Shown here: positions 5,634 to 13,059 of the stretch, piece after piece
Layout: each line of letters begins with the position of its first letter
Position numbering within the stretch: the stretch's first letter is position 1
Assembly (NCBI GenBank): GCA_934132915.1
Contig: CAKPAK010000035.1
Location: 1-17,073 of the forward strand
Direction: 5' to 3'
DNA length: 17,073 nucleotides
From: an uncultured Bacilli bacterium
GTDB taxonomy: Bacteria > Bacillota_I > Bacilli_A > RF39 > UBA660
The notes under the pieces: generated by a model
What the model saw: the letters and a program-made list of their open reading frames with translations, nothing else
What the model was told of the DNA's origin: nothing
The model's database searches: none
Program-made: the position numbers and the translations under genes

Positions 5634-6938
5634 ATGAAGAAGTATAGTCAAATAAAAAATAATATAAAAAAGAAAAAGATAATTATTTTAGTCCTTTTTA
5701 TTATTCTTCTTATTTTAGTCGTAATCCAAATAAATAATACCAATATTGAAAAAGAAAAAGTCATCGCGAATCAAAAAATTATCCCAACAAAGAGAAATAT
5801 CCTCGAAAAAGCCAAAGCTAACTTTTCTAATGATGTTTCTCTAAAAGAAGGAAGTCATATCTATAAAAAAGAAAATACTTATAAAAAGATAGCAACATCA
5901 CATGGAAAAATGGAACTATCTCTTGATCCAGAGTATTTAATTGAAGACGAGTACTTTAAAATAAAAGATAGCAATTACTATATTAAATATACAGATACTA
6001 AAAAAATAGATAATTTATCCCCCTTATCGGGTGAATACAAAACTTATTCAAATTATATTCCTTATAATGAAAGTATTATCTTGAAAAATAAGGCCAAACT
6101 TTATGTAAGTAATAATGCCTACTATGAAGTAGAAGCAGGAACTTTTCCTATTCTAATCAAAAATGAGGATAAATATGGAATAGAATTCAATCACTCCCTA
6201 GTCTACGTTTCTAAAGAAGACGTTAAAGAAGTCATCAATCAAGAAAATACAGAAAAAAAGCATACCAATGCCATATCTGTCTTAAATTATCACTATGTGG
6301 TAAGTGATAGCAACGAAAACGGGGAAAAAACAGAATGTCAGCAAAGTATTTGCATTACCGATACTATGTTTGATCGTCACATAAAATACTTAAAAGAAAA
6401 TAATTTTTACACAACATCGATGCGAGATTTAGAACTCTACATTGATGGAAAAATACAACTACCAGAAAAAAGTGTTACCTTAACCTTTGATGATGGTTGG
6501 TATGTGGCAAGAACCATTCAAATCTTAACCAAGTATCAAATGTCAGGCACTCTATTCCTAATTGGCAGCCTTGCTAGTCCAAGCGATTATCGTTCCCCTT
6601 ATTTAGAAGTTCATTCCCATACATGGGATATGCATAAAATTGGCGATTGTCCATCTAATATTGGAAGAGGAGGCATTCTTTGCTTAGATGAAAATACTAT
6701 CTTAGAAGACTTGAAAAAAAGTAGAGAGTCTCTAAATAATACAACTTACTTCTGTTATCCATTTTATGATTATAATGCTAGAGCAATAGAATTATTAAAA
6801 AAAGCCGGATTCACCATGGCCTTTGCTGGAGAATTAAAGGATAGTAAAGTTAGAGTAGGTCAAGATAAATACAAAATTCCAAGATATGTCATTGTAAATA
6901 CAACTTCAATGGATACATTTAAAAAGTATGTCAATTAG
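5634..6938 (+). CDS. Membrane-anchored polysaccharide deacetylase (CE4/NodB fold, PgaB/IcaB-like)
   Basis: The protein has 434 residues. A lysine-rich start and one hydrophobic segment (about 16-33) make an uncleaved signal anchor, so the rest is extracellular. Residues 40-210 form a charged beta-rich stalk, perhaps SH3-like, with no clear family match. The C-terminal domain (about 213-434) is a CE4 deacetylase. It begins with SVLNYHYV (215-222). TLTFDDGW (282-289) carries the catalytic base/metal Asp pair D286-D287, and HSHTWDMH (327-334) supplies the metal histidines. The H-x4-H spacing (H329/H334) matches the PgaB/IcaB poly-N-acetylglucosamine deacetylases and not the H-x3-H of peptidoglycan deacetylases. 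Cysteine pairs 235/240 and 339/350 may be disulphides. The ribosome-binding site is AAGGAG at 5621-5626. The substrate (PNAG-like glycan or peptidoglycan) is inference. No synthase (pgaC/icaA) is nearby. Confidence 0.87.
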   Translation: MKKYSQIKNNIKKKKIIILVLFIILLILVVIQINNTNIEKEKVIANQKIIPTKRNILEKAKANFSNDVSLKEGSHIYKKENTYKKIATSHGKMELSLDPEYLIEDEYFKIKDSNYYIKYTDTKKIDNLSPLSGEYKTYSNYIPYNESIILKNKAKLYVSNNAYYEVEAGTFPILIKNEDKYGIEFNHSLVYVSKEDVKEVINQENTEKKHTNAISVLNYHYVVSDSNENGEKTECQQSICITDTMFDRHIKYLKENNFYTTSMRDLELYIDGKIQLPEKSVTLTFDDGWYVARTIQILTKYQMSGTLFLIGSLASPSDYRSPYLEVHSHTWDMHKIGDCPSNIGRGGILCLDENTILEDLKKSRESLNNTTYFCYPFYDYNARAIELLKKAGFTMAFAGELKDSKVRVGQDKYKIPRYVIVNTTSMDTFKKYVN

Positions 6939-6960
6939 ATCCAAAAAAGGATCTTTTTTT
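6937..6960 (+). terminator. Rho-independent terminator of the deacetylase gene
   Basis: AGATCC-AAAAAA-GGATCT (6-bp stem) is followed by six further T (6955-6960). The stop codon TAG (6936-6938) overlaps the stem. Confidence 0.85.
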
Positions 6961-7000
6961 GATGAAAAATTCCTAATCAGTATTTTAATTCTAAAAATTA

Positions 7001-7009
7001 TGTTATACT
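7001..7009 (+). promoter_or_regulatory. Extended -10 promoter of the 168-residue gene and yqeK
   Basis: TGTTATACT gives a TGn extended element and a TATACT -10 box. The -35 region is weak. Transcription would start near 7016, at or past the ATG at 7014, which argues against that ATG as the translation start. Confidence 0.6.
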
Positions 7010-7037
7010 ATCCATGGTTACAAGAAGGAGGAGAAGT

Positions 7038-7544
7038 ATGCTAAAAATTAAAAATATAAACTTTAAAGAAAAGTTTGCAGAAGCACATTTAAGACAAAGG
7101 ATTTATGAAGGAAATAGCTATATCACTTTAATGGCAACGATTGAGTTTTACCCTAAGTTTGTAAACAATAGTATTTTAAGCGGAGCTCTTGACATAAAAG
7201 TTGACATGAAAGATATTCATTCTCTAAAAGATTTAGAAGAAAAAGAATTAAAAGGAGAAATTGGAAATATAACTATCTCTGTAAATAATGATGATATTTG
7301 GGAACACAACAAAAGTGATAATTTTTCTATTAAATTAGGCAAAATAAATGGACGTGAATTAGATTTTACGCTTAAAACAAAAGAATGCGAATTAAATACT
7401 AAATTAGAATTAATTAGTCTTTATACAACAAGTTCTAAAGAAGAAGAGTTAAAAAAAGTATTTTCTTTAGACGATTTCTATTCTAAAACATTAGAAAAAA
7501 AAGTAGGTACAAGTCAAATTATTAAGTATTTTGTTAAAGAATAG
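7038..7544 (+). CDS. Hypothetical protein, 168 residues, upstream of yqeK
   Basis: I do not recognise this protein. The longest reading frame opens at 7014. I prefer ATG 7038 because a strong AAGGAGG (7025-7031) lies 6 nt before it, the extra N-terminus would be an odd MVTRRRRS, and the promoter -10 at 7004-7009 leaves the 7014 ATG at the predicted transcript end. The sequence is soluble and seems to alternate short beta strands with charged loops (for example SYITLMATIEFYP, ITISVNNDDIW, ELDFTLKTKE). A short helical tail holds KVFSLDDFYSKTLEKK. No catalytic motif or membrane segment is seen. It is 12 nt ahead of yqeK on the same transcript. In many Firmicutes the gene before yqeK is nadD, but this protein has no nucleotidyltransferase motif (such as GxFDPxHxGH). 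Confidence 0.7.
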   Translation: MLKIKNINFKEKFAEAHLRQRIYEGNSYITLMATIEFYPKFVNNSILSGALDIKVDMKDIHSLKDLEEKELKGEIGNITISVNNDDIWEHNKSDNFSIKLGKINGRELDFTLKTKECELNTKLELISLYTTSSKEEELKKVFSLDDFYSKTLEKKVGTSQIIKYFVKE

Positions 7545-7556
7545 AAAGGATTTTAT

Positions 7557-8141
7557 ATGAATGAATTAACAGAAAGAATAAAGAAAGATTTAAAAGAATC
7601 ACTATCAGATTACCGCTATGAACATAGCCTAAGAGTAGGAGAGACATCCAAAGAATTAGCCCGTATTTATAAAGTGGATGAAGAAAAAGCCTATCTAGCA
7701 GGAATCACTCATGATATTGCCAAAGAATTCACCAAAGAGCAAAATGAAGCAATCATGAAAAGAAATCATCAAACCATAGATAAGGAAGAAAATCCTAGAA
7801 TAAATCACGCTATAGTAGGAGCGGTCTATGCTAAAGAAAAATATCACCTAGATGATGAAATCACACACGCTATTTTTTCTCATACCGTAGGAGATATTCC
7901 CATGAGTGATCTAGATAAAATTGTTTTTGTTGCAGATAAAATCGAATCAGGAAAAAACTATCCAGGAATTGAAGAAGAACGACAACTATCCAAAAAAAAT
8001 TTAGATAAAGCAATCATCCTTTGTATGGAAAATAATCAGAAGAAACTAAAGAAAGGAAATAAAAAAATCGCACCAAAATCGATAGAAGTATTAAATGATT
8101 TAAAAAAAATGTATAAAGTCATTCATAAAAGCACGAACTAA
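7557..8141 (+). CDS. yqeK: YqeK, HD-domain diadenosine tetraphosphate (Ap4A) hydrolase
   Basis: YqeK enzymes cleave Ap4A symmetrically to ADP in the cytoplasm and use an iron-bound HD domain. The protein has 194 residues, as is usual. The HD ligands are visible: H23 (YEHSLRV), the H52-D53 pair (AGITHDIAK), H84 (RINHAIVGA), H109 (AIFSHTVG) and D127 (VFVADKIE). The family stretch from MSDLDKIVFVADKIE to the conserved ionic C-terminus is intact. One deviation is ADKIESGKNYPG, where most members read ADYIEP-N-R. AAAGGA lies 6 nt before the start. The usual neighbours nadD and rsfS are absent; the upstream gene is unknown. Confidence 0.9.
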   Translation: MNELTERIKKDLKESLSDYRYEHSLRVGETSKELARIYKVDEEKAYLAGITHDIAKEFTKEQNEAIMKRNHQTIDKEENPRINHAIVGAVYAKEKYHLDDEITHAIFSHTVGDIPMSDLDKIVFVADKIESGKNYPGIEEERQLSKKNLDKAIILCMENNQKKLKKGNKKIAPKSIEVLNDLKKMYKVIHKSTN

Positions 8142-8159
8142 AATTTGTGACTTTTTTTC
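8115..8159 (+). terminator. Probable terminator of the yqeK transcript
   Basis: CACGAA/TTTGTG (8132-8137 with 8144-8149, one G-U pair) forms an inner hairpin, and AAAGTCA (8115-8121) can pair with TGACTTT (8148-8154) as an alternative outer stem. A run of seven T (8152-8158) follows. It overlaps the 3' end and stop codon of yqeK. Confidence 0.6.
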
Positions 8160-8195
8160 TTGTTTTAAAATTGATGTGCCAAAATCATAAAAATA

Positions 8196-8204
8196 TGTTA
8201 TCAT
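8196..8204 (+). promoter_or_regulatory. Extended -10 promoter of the unknown four-gene operon
   Basis: TGTTATCAT supplies a TGn element with TATCAT as -10. There is no good -35 at 16-18 nt. It lies 29 nt before the GGGAGAGGG ribosome-binding region of the first gene. Confidence 0.5.
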
Positions 8205-8247
8205 TTTAGTAGAGTAGAAATTTCAAATTAGAAGGGAGAGGGATTTA

Positions 8248-8709
8248 ATGAAAATATCAATGACAGATATTGTTGAAAAACTCAATGAAAGAAATGATCT
8301 TTTTTATGATGTATTAATATTAAGAATGTATAATGAATATCAAAAACTAAAGTTCATTTCTGACAACGCATTTGAAAAGGATGCGCAAATTAACTTTCTA
8401 AGAATTTATAGTTCATACAACAATATTAATATTCGATTTCAAAAATACAAAAAAACCAACTATTTCAATAATGAGGTCAACCAAAAAATTGAAAAACAGA
8501 TAATAATGTTATCCAGTTGTATTCAAAAATTTCAAACACATAATAAAGCAATCGTTCAAAATACGATTAATTTAATGACAAAGTTAGAATGCATCTTAAA
8601 TTTACCAGTAACTTTTCCTTCTGCAATTGAAAGATGCTTATTTGAGCAATTAAATTTAGTACAGGAGGAAAGTAAAGAAAAAGAGATAAAAAGGAGTAAA
8701 ACTTTATGA
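8248..8709 (+). CDS. Hypothetical helical protein, 153 residues, first gene of the unknown operon
   Basis: I do not recognise this protein. It is predicted to be almost wholly alpha-helical and basic, rich in Lys, Asn, Ile and Tyr, without signal peptide or membrane segment. Helices are suggested at about 4-40, 46-66, 74-95 and 97-117, with a proline/Cys patch (LNLPVTFPSAIERCLFEQLN) before a very charged tail (EESKEKEIKRSK). The ribosome-binding region GGGAGAGGG is just upstream of ATG 8248. The stop overlaps the next start (ATGA, 8706-8709), so the product is probably made together with the 679-residue protein. A small helical partner or adaptor of the large proteins would fit, but that is speculation. 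Confidence 0.75.
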   Translation: MKISMTDIVEKLNERNDLFYDVLILRMYNEYQKLKFISDNAFEKDAQINFLRIYSSYNNINIRFQKYKKTNYFNNEVNQKIEKQIIMLSSCIQKFQTHNKAIVQNTINLMTKLECILNLPVTFPSAIERCLFEQLNLVQEESKEKEIKRSKTL

Positions 8710-10745
8710 GTGAAGTTACTTTAAAAATAAAGCAAATTCTTGAAAATAGTATTGAACAAAATCAAGCCAAAAAAAACAATAAAACAATTCAAGAACTTTC
8801 TAAACAATTAAATTCCATTCAAGAAATTATTTTCCAATACGAAAAATATCATAATTTACAATTAGAAAAATTATCCATTATTTATGAGAAACTTAACCAA
8901 GAAAACTTAAAAACAATCGAAGAGTATAATCAATTACTCGAGTTATTAAATTATTTTAAACAAAATAATACGAATCAGTTATTTGACCATGATATTCAAA
9001 AAATAGAAATACTGTTTAATGATCTATTAACCGAAATAAAAAAATTAGGAGTTCAATTTCAAAAAAAGATAGAAGAGCAAAATAAAATAGAGTTAAAACG
9101 AACTGCCAATATTTTAAAAGATCAAAAATTATTATGTATATTAGAAGAATTTGATCAAGAAAAAATCCTTTCTTTCAATCATTTTGATATGATTTATCAA
9201 TACTTAAAAAATGAATGTACTGATCTTTCAGAAGATGAAAAAGTTGAATTGATTTATGAAATGACCTTACAAAATGCTAAATTAATGGATAAAAATATAA
9301 AATTAGAGCAAGTAAAACAAAATAGAATCATTCAAAACGAAAAAAGAACTCAAGAACAAAAACTTGAACAACAAGTCATTGAAGAAGAAAGTAAATTGAA
9401 TCAAGATGAAAACATTCAAGAAGTTATAAAAGATAATTCGAATCAATCCATAGCTTTTGATGATTTTACTCCAGAACAACAAAGTCTTTATCAACAAGCC
9501 AAAGAAATTTTATCTCAATATAATGATTTTTCAGAAGAAATAAATACATTTGTTGAAAAAAGAAATTCAGAGGATAAAACAGTAGGAGAGCGTTTAATTT
9601 GGTACAAAACAATATCCACTTCTCCTGAATTTCAAAAAAGTATTATTGCAAAAGATATTTCTTACCACATCACTAAAAATTTAGAAAGTAACCATTCGAA
9701 TCAATTCCTTAATGAAAAGTTATTTCGGGAATTAAAAATTTTAATGAAAGCCTTTTATGAAGAACATAAACCAGAAAAAGATTTTGATTATATTGAAACT
9801 TTAAAAAAATTAAATTTAGTTGATCAATTAGAATTATGTAACAAAATAGATGAGTTAATGGAACCCATTTCTCAAAATATGAAAGAAAATAAAGAATTTG
9901 CAACGACAATTTCCCAATACATCCAATCTTTAACGCATTCTAAGATCGATTTTATTCAAAGCCTAAAAGATTACTCGGAGGTACAAAATGATGAAACTAC
10001 CGAATTGTTAAATTTATTATCTGATGAACTTTACGACAAATATAAGGAAGTTGAAAAAATTCTTAGTTATTATATCTTTAGTACACCAAGTAATCAAAAT
10101 GAAATGTTAGAGAAAGCCAAATCATTTTATTCTGAAATCAACCCATTAAATAATATTATTGTATTTGTTAATGATAATGATGATGTTACTTCAATTATTG
10201 AAACGGATATTGAAGAAGAAAGAAGAATGTCATCGAAATCCAAAAGATACAGTTCAACATTAAATAAATTAAGAATGATGGCTAGTGATAATTTTATCGC
10301 AAGTGGAGGCCAAGCCAAAGATGACCATGTGAAAAGTAAAATTTATAAAAAAGAGTTTTTAGAAAATTTTCAAGTAAAAAGCACTCATAATGGAGAGGCA
10401 AGAATATTTTATAGTCGATTTAGAACCAATTTGAAAGAAATTTTCCCAGAATGTAATGAAAATCTTCATATTCTATTCATTTATGAAGTCGGATATGGTG
10501 CATCAGATAAACAAAAAAAAGCAGACATAAATGCCTTAGCATTATCCAGAGCTTATTCCGCGAGAAGCAGAATTACAGAGATTTGTTCATTGTTAATGAC
10601 CGATTGGAATAAAATTTCTTTAGCAGAAAGAGAAGAAAAACAAAAAGAAATTAAAGAATATTTACGAAGACAATCAATAAAATTAGGCCATTTTATTTCA
10701 AGAGCAGAAGAACCAAAATCATTAGAAGAAGGGAGGGGAAAATAA
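8706..10745 (+). CDS. Large coiled-coil protein with C-terminal RelE/ParE-like segment
   Basis: The protein has 679 residues, is cytoplasmic, and has no named family that I recognise. Residues 1-140 and 190-245 are strongly charged, Gln/Glu/Lys-rich coiled coil. A helical module seems to occur twice, at about 60-84 (EKLNQENLKTIEEYNQLLEL) and 146-168 (LEEFDQEKILSFNHFDMIYQ), and again in the next protein. Residues 250-500 are further helices. At about 553-615 the pattern changes to beta-rich: NFQVKSTHNGEARIFYSRF, then LHILFIYEVGYGASDKQKKA followed by a helix. This resembles the core of RelE-fold toxins (E. coli RelE: YKIKLRSSGYRLVYQ ... VVVFVISVGKRER). A basic helical tail (620-679) follows. 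The RelE likeness is by eye. AAGGAG lies 9 nt upstream, the start overlaps the previous stop, and the stop overlaps the next start (TAATG). Confidence 0.75.
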   Translation: MSEVTLKIKQILENSIEQNQAKKNNKTIQELSKQLNSIQEIIFQYEKYHNLQLEKLSIIYEKLNQENLKTIEEYNQLLELLNYFKQNNTNQLFDHDIQKIEILFNDLLTEIKKLGVQFQKKIEEQNKIELKRTANILKDQKLLCILEEFDQEKILSFNHFDMIYQYLKNECTDLSEDEKVELIYEMTLQNAKLMDKNIKLEQVKQNRIIQNEKRTQEQKLEQQVIEEESKLNQDENIQEVIKDNSNQSIAFDDFTPEQQSLYQQAKEILSQYNDFSEEINTFVEKRNSEDKTVGERLIWYKTISTSPEFQKSIIAKDISYHITKNLESNHSNQFLNEKLFRELKILMKAFYEEHKPEKDFDYIETLKKLNLVDQLELCNKIDELMEPISQNMKENKEFATTISQYIQSLTHSKIDFIQSLKDYSEVQNDETTELLNLLSDELYDKYKEVEKILSYYIFSTPSNQNEMLEKAKSFYSEINPLNNIIVFVNDNDDVTSIIETDIEEERRMSSKSKRYSSTLNKLRMMASDNFIASGGQAKDDHVKSKIYKKEFLENFQVKSTHNGEARIFYSRFRTNLKEIFPECNENLHILFIYEVGYGASDKQKKADINALALSRAYSARSRITEICSLLMTDWNKISLAEREEKQKEIKEYLRRQSIKLGHFISRAEEPKSLEEGRGK

Positions 10746-12598
10746 TGGATTCTTATCAACAGTTTATTCAATCGATTGAAACAAGAATTGTTTCATTAAA
10801 TACAGCAATAAATAAATACAATCTCTTTTCGTCTCTAAATCCAGTAATTTTAGAATTAAATGAAAATACCATTTGGGATTTACAAGAGAAAGATGTAGAA
10901 ATCATGGTTAAAAATTTGAAAGAAAAAAATCAATTAAGTGAAATAGAAATAGAATTTTTAACCACTTTTACAAAAATACCGCCAAATTTAAAACAAGTGA
11001 AGAAAAATTTATTAGGCTTCGATCAAAAACAGAAAGAAATTTTTCAATCCATCCAACAAAAAATAACGGAAACAAAAAAAGAGTATAATTCTCTTAATAT
11101 CGATTTTATCGAAAAAAGTTTAGAAAAATATAAAAAATTACTGCAAAAATTAGAAGAAAATGATTTGTTGTTAATAACAGAAATCGAATTTATTTCAGAA
11201 ATATTAAATCAGGATGGATATAGTGCGAATGCAAAGATGGAAATCTATCGCCTCATCAATGAAAAAAACAGCAATATTTTAAAAAACTATAAAAACTCTA
11301 TTTCAAGAGATGACAGCGATAACGAAAAAATATGGGATGAATCCCAATTAACCGTTACCAATATTCCCGAAGAATTATTAAACGAATTATTTGAAAAATT
11401 CGGAATAGATTGGAACAAAAATTACGAATTCATCACAGATGAAAAATTAAAACAAGAAATGATAAATCAACAAGCATACTGGAAGCATAAAATCCTAAAT
11501 TACGGAAATGAGGAAAAAATAGAAGAATTATTAAAATTTCTCCAAAGAAAAAATTTAAATTTTATCTTTACATTACCAGAAATTCTTACGAAAACATTAT
11601 TGTATTCCTCTATTCAAGAAATTGAACAGGTGATGAAGACCGCCGAGGAAAATGGCATAAACTATTATGATTTACTAAAAAGTCAACCAGTCATTTTATT
11701 CCCACCAGTTAGAGAAATGAAGAATCATACCAAAAAACAGGCAGGTTCCACCTCAGAACCAAAAGTATCAGGGGCACTAACAAACTTTCTGGGGAATATT
11801 AAGTTCTTAAATGAAGAAAAAATTTCTGTTAACGAAGTATTCAAAAGTAGTCCCATATTTTTTAGTAGACCACCAAAAACACAAAGAAAAGTGTATGAAC
11901 GATTAAAGATGTATGGAATATTTTTACAATACCCAAATGGAAATCTAAAAAAAGCATTCAGTGTTTTGAGTACAACTGATATTTTATCCAAAATAGATAT
12001 TGGGATAGAATGTGGGTGCTATGACTATTATCAAGATAATATCACAAAATTAGTGAATCCAAACTTGAATTTATATCGCATAAAATTAGCAAGATTATTA
12101 GGTATTGGTGAAGACGAAATCTTTTGTAAAAGATATAGTACAACAAAAGGAGAAACCAAAAAATGTTTAAGTGAATCTTTTTGGAAAAATAACAACGATA
12201 AGTTTGGAAATAATCCAAAAGATACATATAAAATATATCAGGCTTGCCCTCAAGAGACATATCTGGATCAAGATAATATAGAAATATACAATAATATTAT
12301 TAGGAATAGCGAAAACGACAAAATTACAACCCTTGTTTCAAATGATTATTTAATTAGACAATTAGACAGTCAATTTAAAGAGGATCAAAATGATTTAATT
12401 TATAACTTTAATGGCGTAATCATTTCGAGATTAAAAGTATTAAGATATTACCAAACTTTAATTTCTGATTCTAATATCATCTCGGGAAAAGACGTATTAC
12501 TATATGCAATCACATTACATAGTATGTTAAATCAAGATGAAGTAAATGCGATTAGTGAATGCTTAAAATCAGTGAAATTTAGAGGAGGCACTAAATGA
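10745..12598 (+). CDS. Large helical-repeat protein, 617 residues, partly mTERF-like
   Basis: I know no named family for this protein. It is soluble. The N-terminal 180 residues are charged helices with an apparent internal repeat offset by 78 residues (around EIEIEFL at 66-72 and TEIEFI at 145-150), related to a module in the preceding protein. A middle region (about 257-450) holds helical repeats. Units near 262-305 (LLKFLQRKNLNFIFTLPEIL...EENGI), 305-320 (INYYDLLKSQPVILF) and 351-391 (NIKFLNEEKISVNEVFKSSP...KMYGI) have the layout L-x-x-L-x-x-x-G-I-x(5)-l-x-x-x-P-x-I-L-F, reminiscent of mTERF nucleic-acid-binding repeats. Five cysteines cluster at 423, 425, 461, 474 and 501. The C-terminal part (553-606) contains FNGVIISRLKVLRYY. 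It is coupled upstream by TAATG and downstream by ATGA. Confidence 0.75.
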   Translation: MDSYQQFIQSIETRIVSLNTAINKYNLFSSLNPVILELNENTIWDLQEKDVEIMVKNLKEKNQLSEIEIEFLTTFTKIPPNLKQVKKNLLGFDQKQKEIFQSIQQKITETKKEYNSLNIDFIEKSLEKYKKLLQKLEENDLLLITEIEFISEILNQDGYSANAKMEIYRLINEKNSNILKNYKNSISRDDSDNEKIWDESQLTVTNIPEELLNELFEKFGIDWNKNYEFITDEKLKQEMINQQAYWKHKILNYGNEEKIEELLKFLQRKNLNFIFTLPEILTKTLLYSSIQEIEQVMKTAEENGINYYDLLKSQPVILFPPVREMKNHTKKQAGSTSEPKVSGALTNFLGNIKFLNEEKISVNEVFKSSPIFFSRPPKTQRKVYERLKMYGIFLQYPNGNLKKAFSVLSTTDILSKIDIGIECGCYDYYQDNITKLVNPNLNLYRIKLARLLGIGEDEIFCKRYSTTKGETKKCLSESFWKNNNDKFGNNPKDTYKIYQACPQETYLDQDNIEIYNNIIRNSENDKITTLVSNDYLIRQLDSQFKEDQNDLIYNFNGVIISRLKVLRYYQTLISDSNIISGKDVLLYAITLHSMLNQDEVNAISECLKSVKFRGGTK

Positions 12599-12891
12599 TT
12601 GAAAATATTATGTTAATGAAAATAGAAGAAGAATTAAAACAAAAACTCATGAACGAATTAGATTATAATGAAGCACTAAATATAGCGTGCAACTATCAAA
12701 ATGTTGAAAAAAATATCAATTTGCTAAAATCATATGGAATCGTTCCAATTGACAAAATCATATTAACTAGAAGTCAAATTTTTTTAAAGTCTTCAGAAGA
12801 AATTGCTAAATGTTTTTCTAAATTTAATGTTGCTGTTTTAGTGGATTTAATTAATACCGACTATTCAGTTATTGACGAACTTTTTAATTAA
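12595..12891 (+). CDS. Hypothetical 98-residue protein with one helical repeat, last gene of the unknown operon
   Basis: I do not recognise this protein. The N-terminal 32 residues are a charged helix (MKIEEELKQKLMNELDYNEA). The rest contains one repeat, NINLLKSYGIVPIDKIILTR, followed by SQIFLKSSEEIAKCFSKFNV. It aligns by eye with residues 351-391 of the preceding 617-residue protein (N-I-x-x-L-x-x-x-x-I-x(3)-x-V/I-x(4)-S/P-x-I-F). It ends with LVDLINTDYSVIDELFN. The ribosome-binding site AGGAGG (12583-12588) sits 6 nt before ATG, inside the end of the preceding gene, and the two genes overlap by ATGA. It could be a stand-alone repeat protein or a partner that binds the larger repeat protein. 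Confidence 0.75.
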   Translation: MIENIMLMKIEEELKQKLMNELDYNEALNIACNYQNVEKNINLLKSYGIVPIDKIILTRSQIFLKSSEEIAKCFSKFNVAVLVDLINTDYSVIDELFN

Positions 12892-12923
12892 AAGTAGGCT
12901 CATTAGTAAAGACTTATATTACC

Positions 12924-12964
12924 AAAAATACTGATTCAAAAAATTAATCTCTATCAGTATTTTT
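12924..12964 (+). terminator. Terminator of the unknown four-gene operon
   Basis: AAAAATACTGAT (12924-12935) and ATCAGTATTTTT (12953-12964) form a 12-bp perfect stem with a 17-nt loop. The T-run is part of the 3' arm. It separates the operon from the str promoter. Confidence 0.75.
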
Positions 12965-12987
12965 CTTAAAAAAAGAAGAACAACTAG

Positions 12988-13016
12988 TTGACGAATATAA
13001 AAATTAGTGATATATT
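12988..13016 (+). promoter_or_regulatory. Strong SigA-type promoter of the str operon
   Basis: TTGACG (12988-12993), a 17-nt spacer and TATATT (13011-13016) with TGn just upstream (TGATATATT) combine a near-consensus -35 and an extended -10, as expected for ribosomal-protein transcription. Confidence 0.85.
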
Positions 13017-13035
13017 AATCATGCTTGTGAAATTT

Positions 13036-13059
13036 AAGTGTTGTCTTAGGACAAGACTT
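13036..13059 (+). promoter_or_regulatory. Stem-loop in the str operon leader
   Basis: AAGTGTTGTC and GACAAGACTT pair over 10 positions with one G-G mismatch around a TTAG loop. It lies in the roughly 100-nt leader before rpsL. A second, weaker hairpin (TACAC/GTGTA, about 13078-13097) ends just before the ribosome-binding site. Position and stability suggest a ribosomal-protein autoregulation site or an mRNA-stabilising element; no known leader class is recognised. Confidence 0.5.

Noticed and set aside
8248..12891. Operon as a recently acquired mobile or phage-defence island
   Set aside because: No integrase, transposase, direct repeats or att-like ends are seen, and AT content and codon style match the flanks. 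A defence role cannot be excluded but nothing in the sequence marks it.
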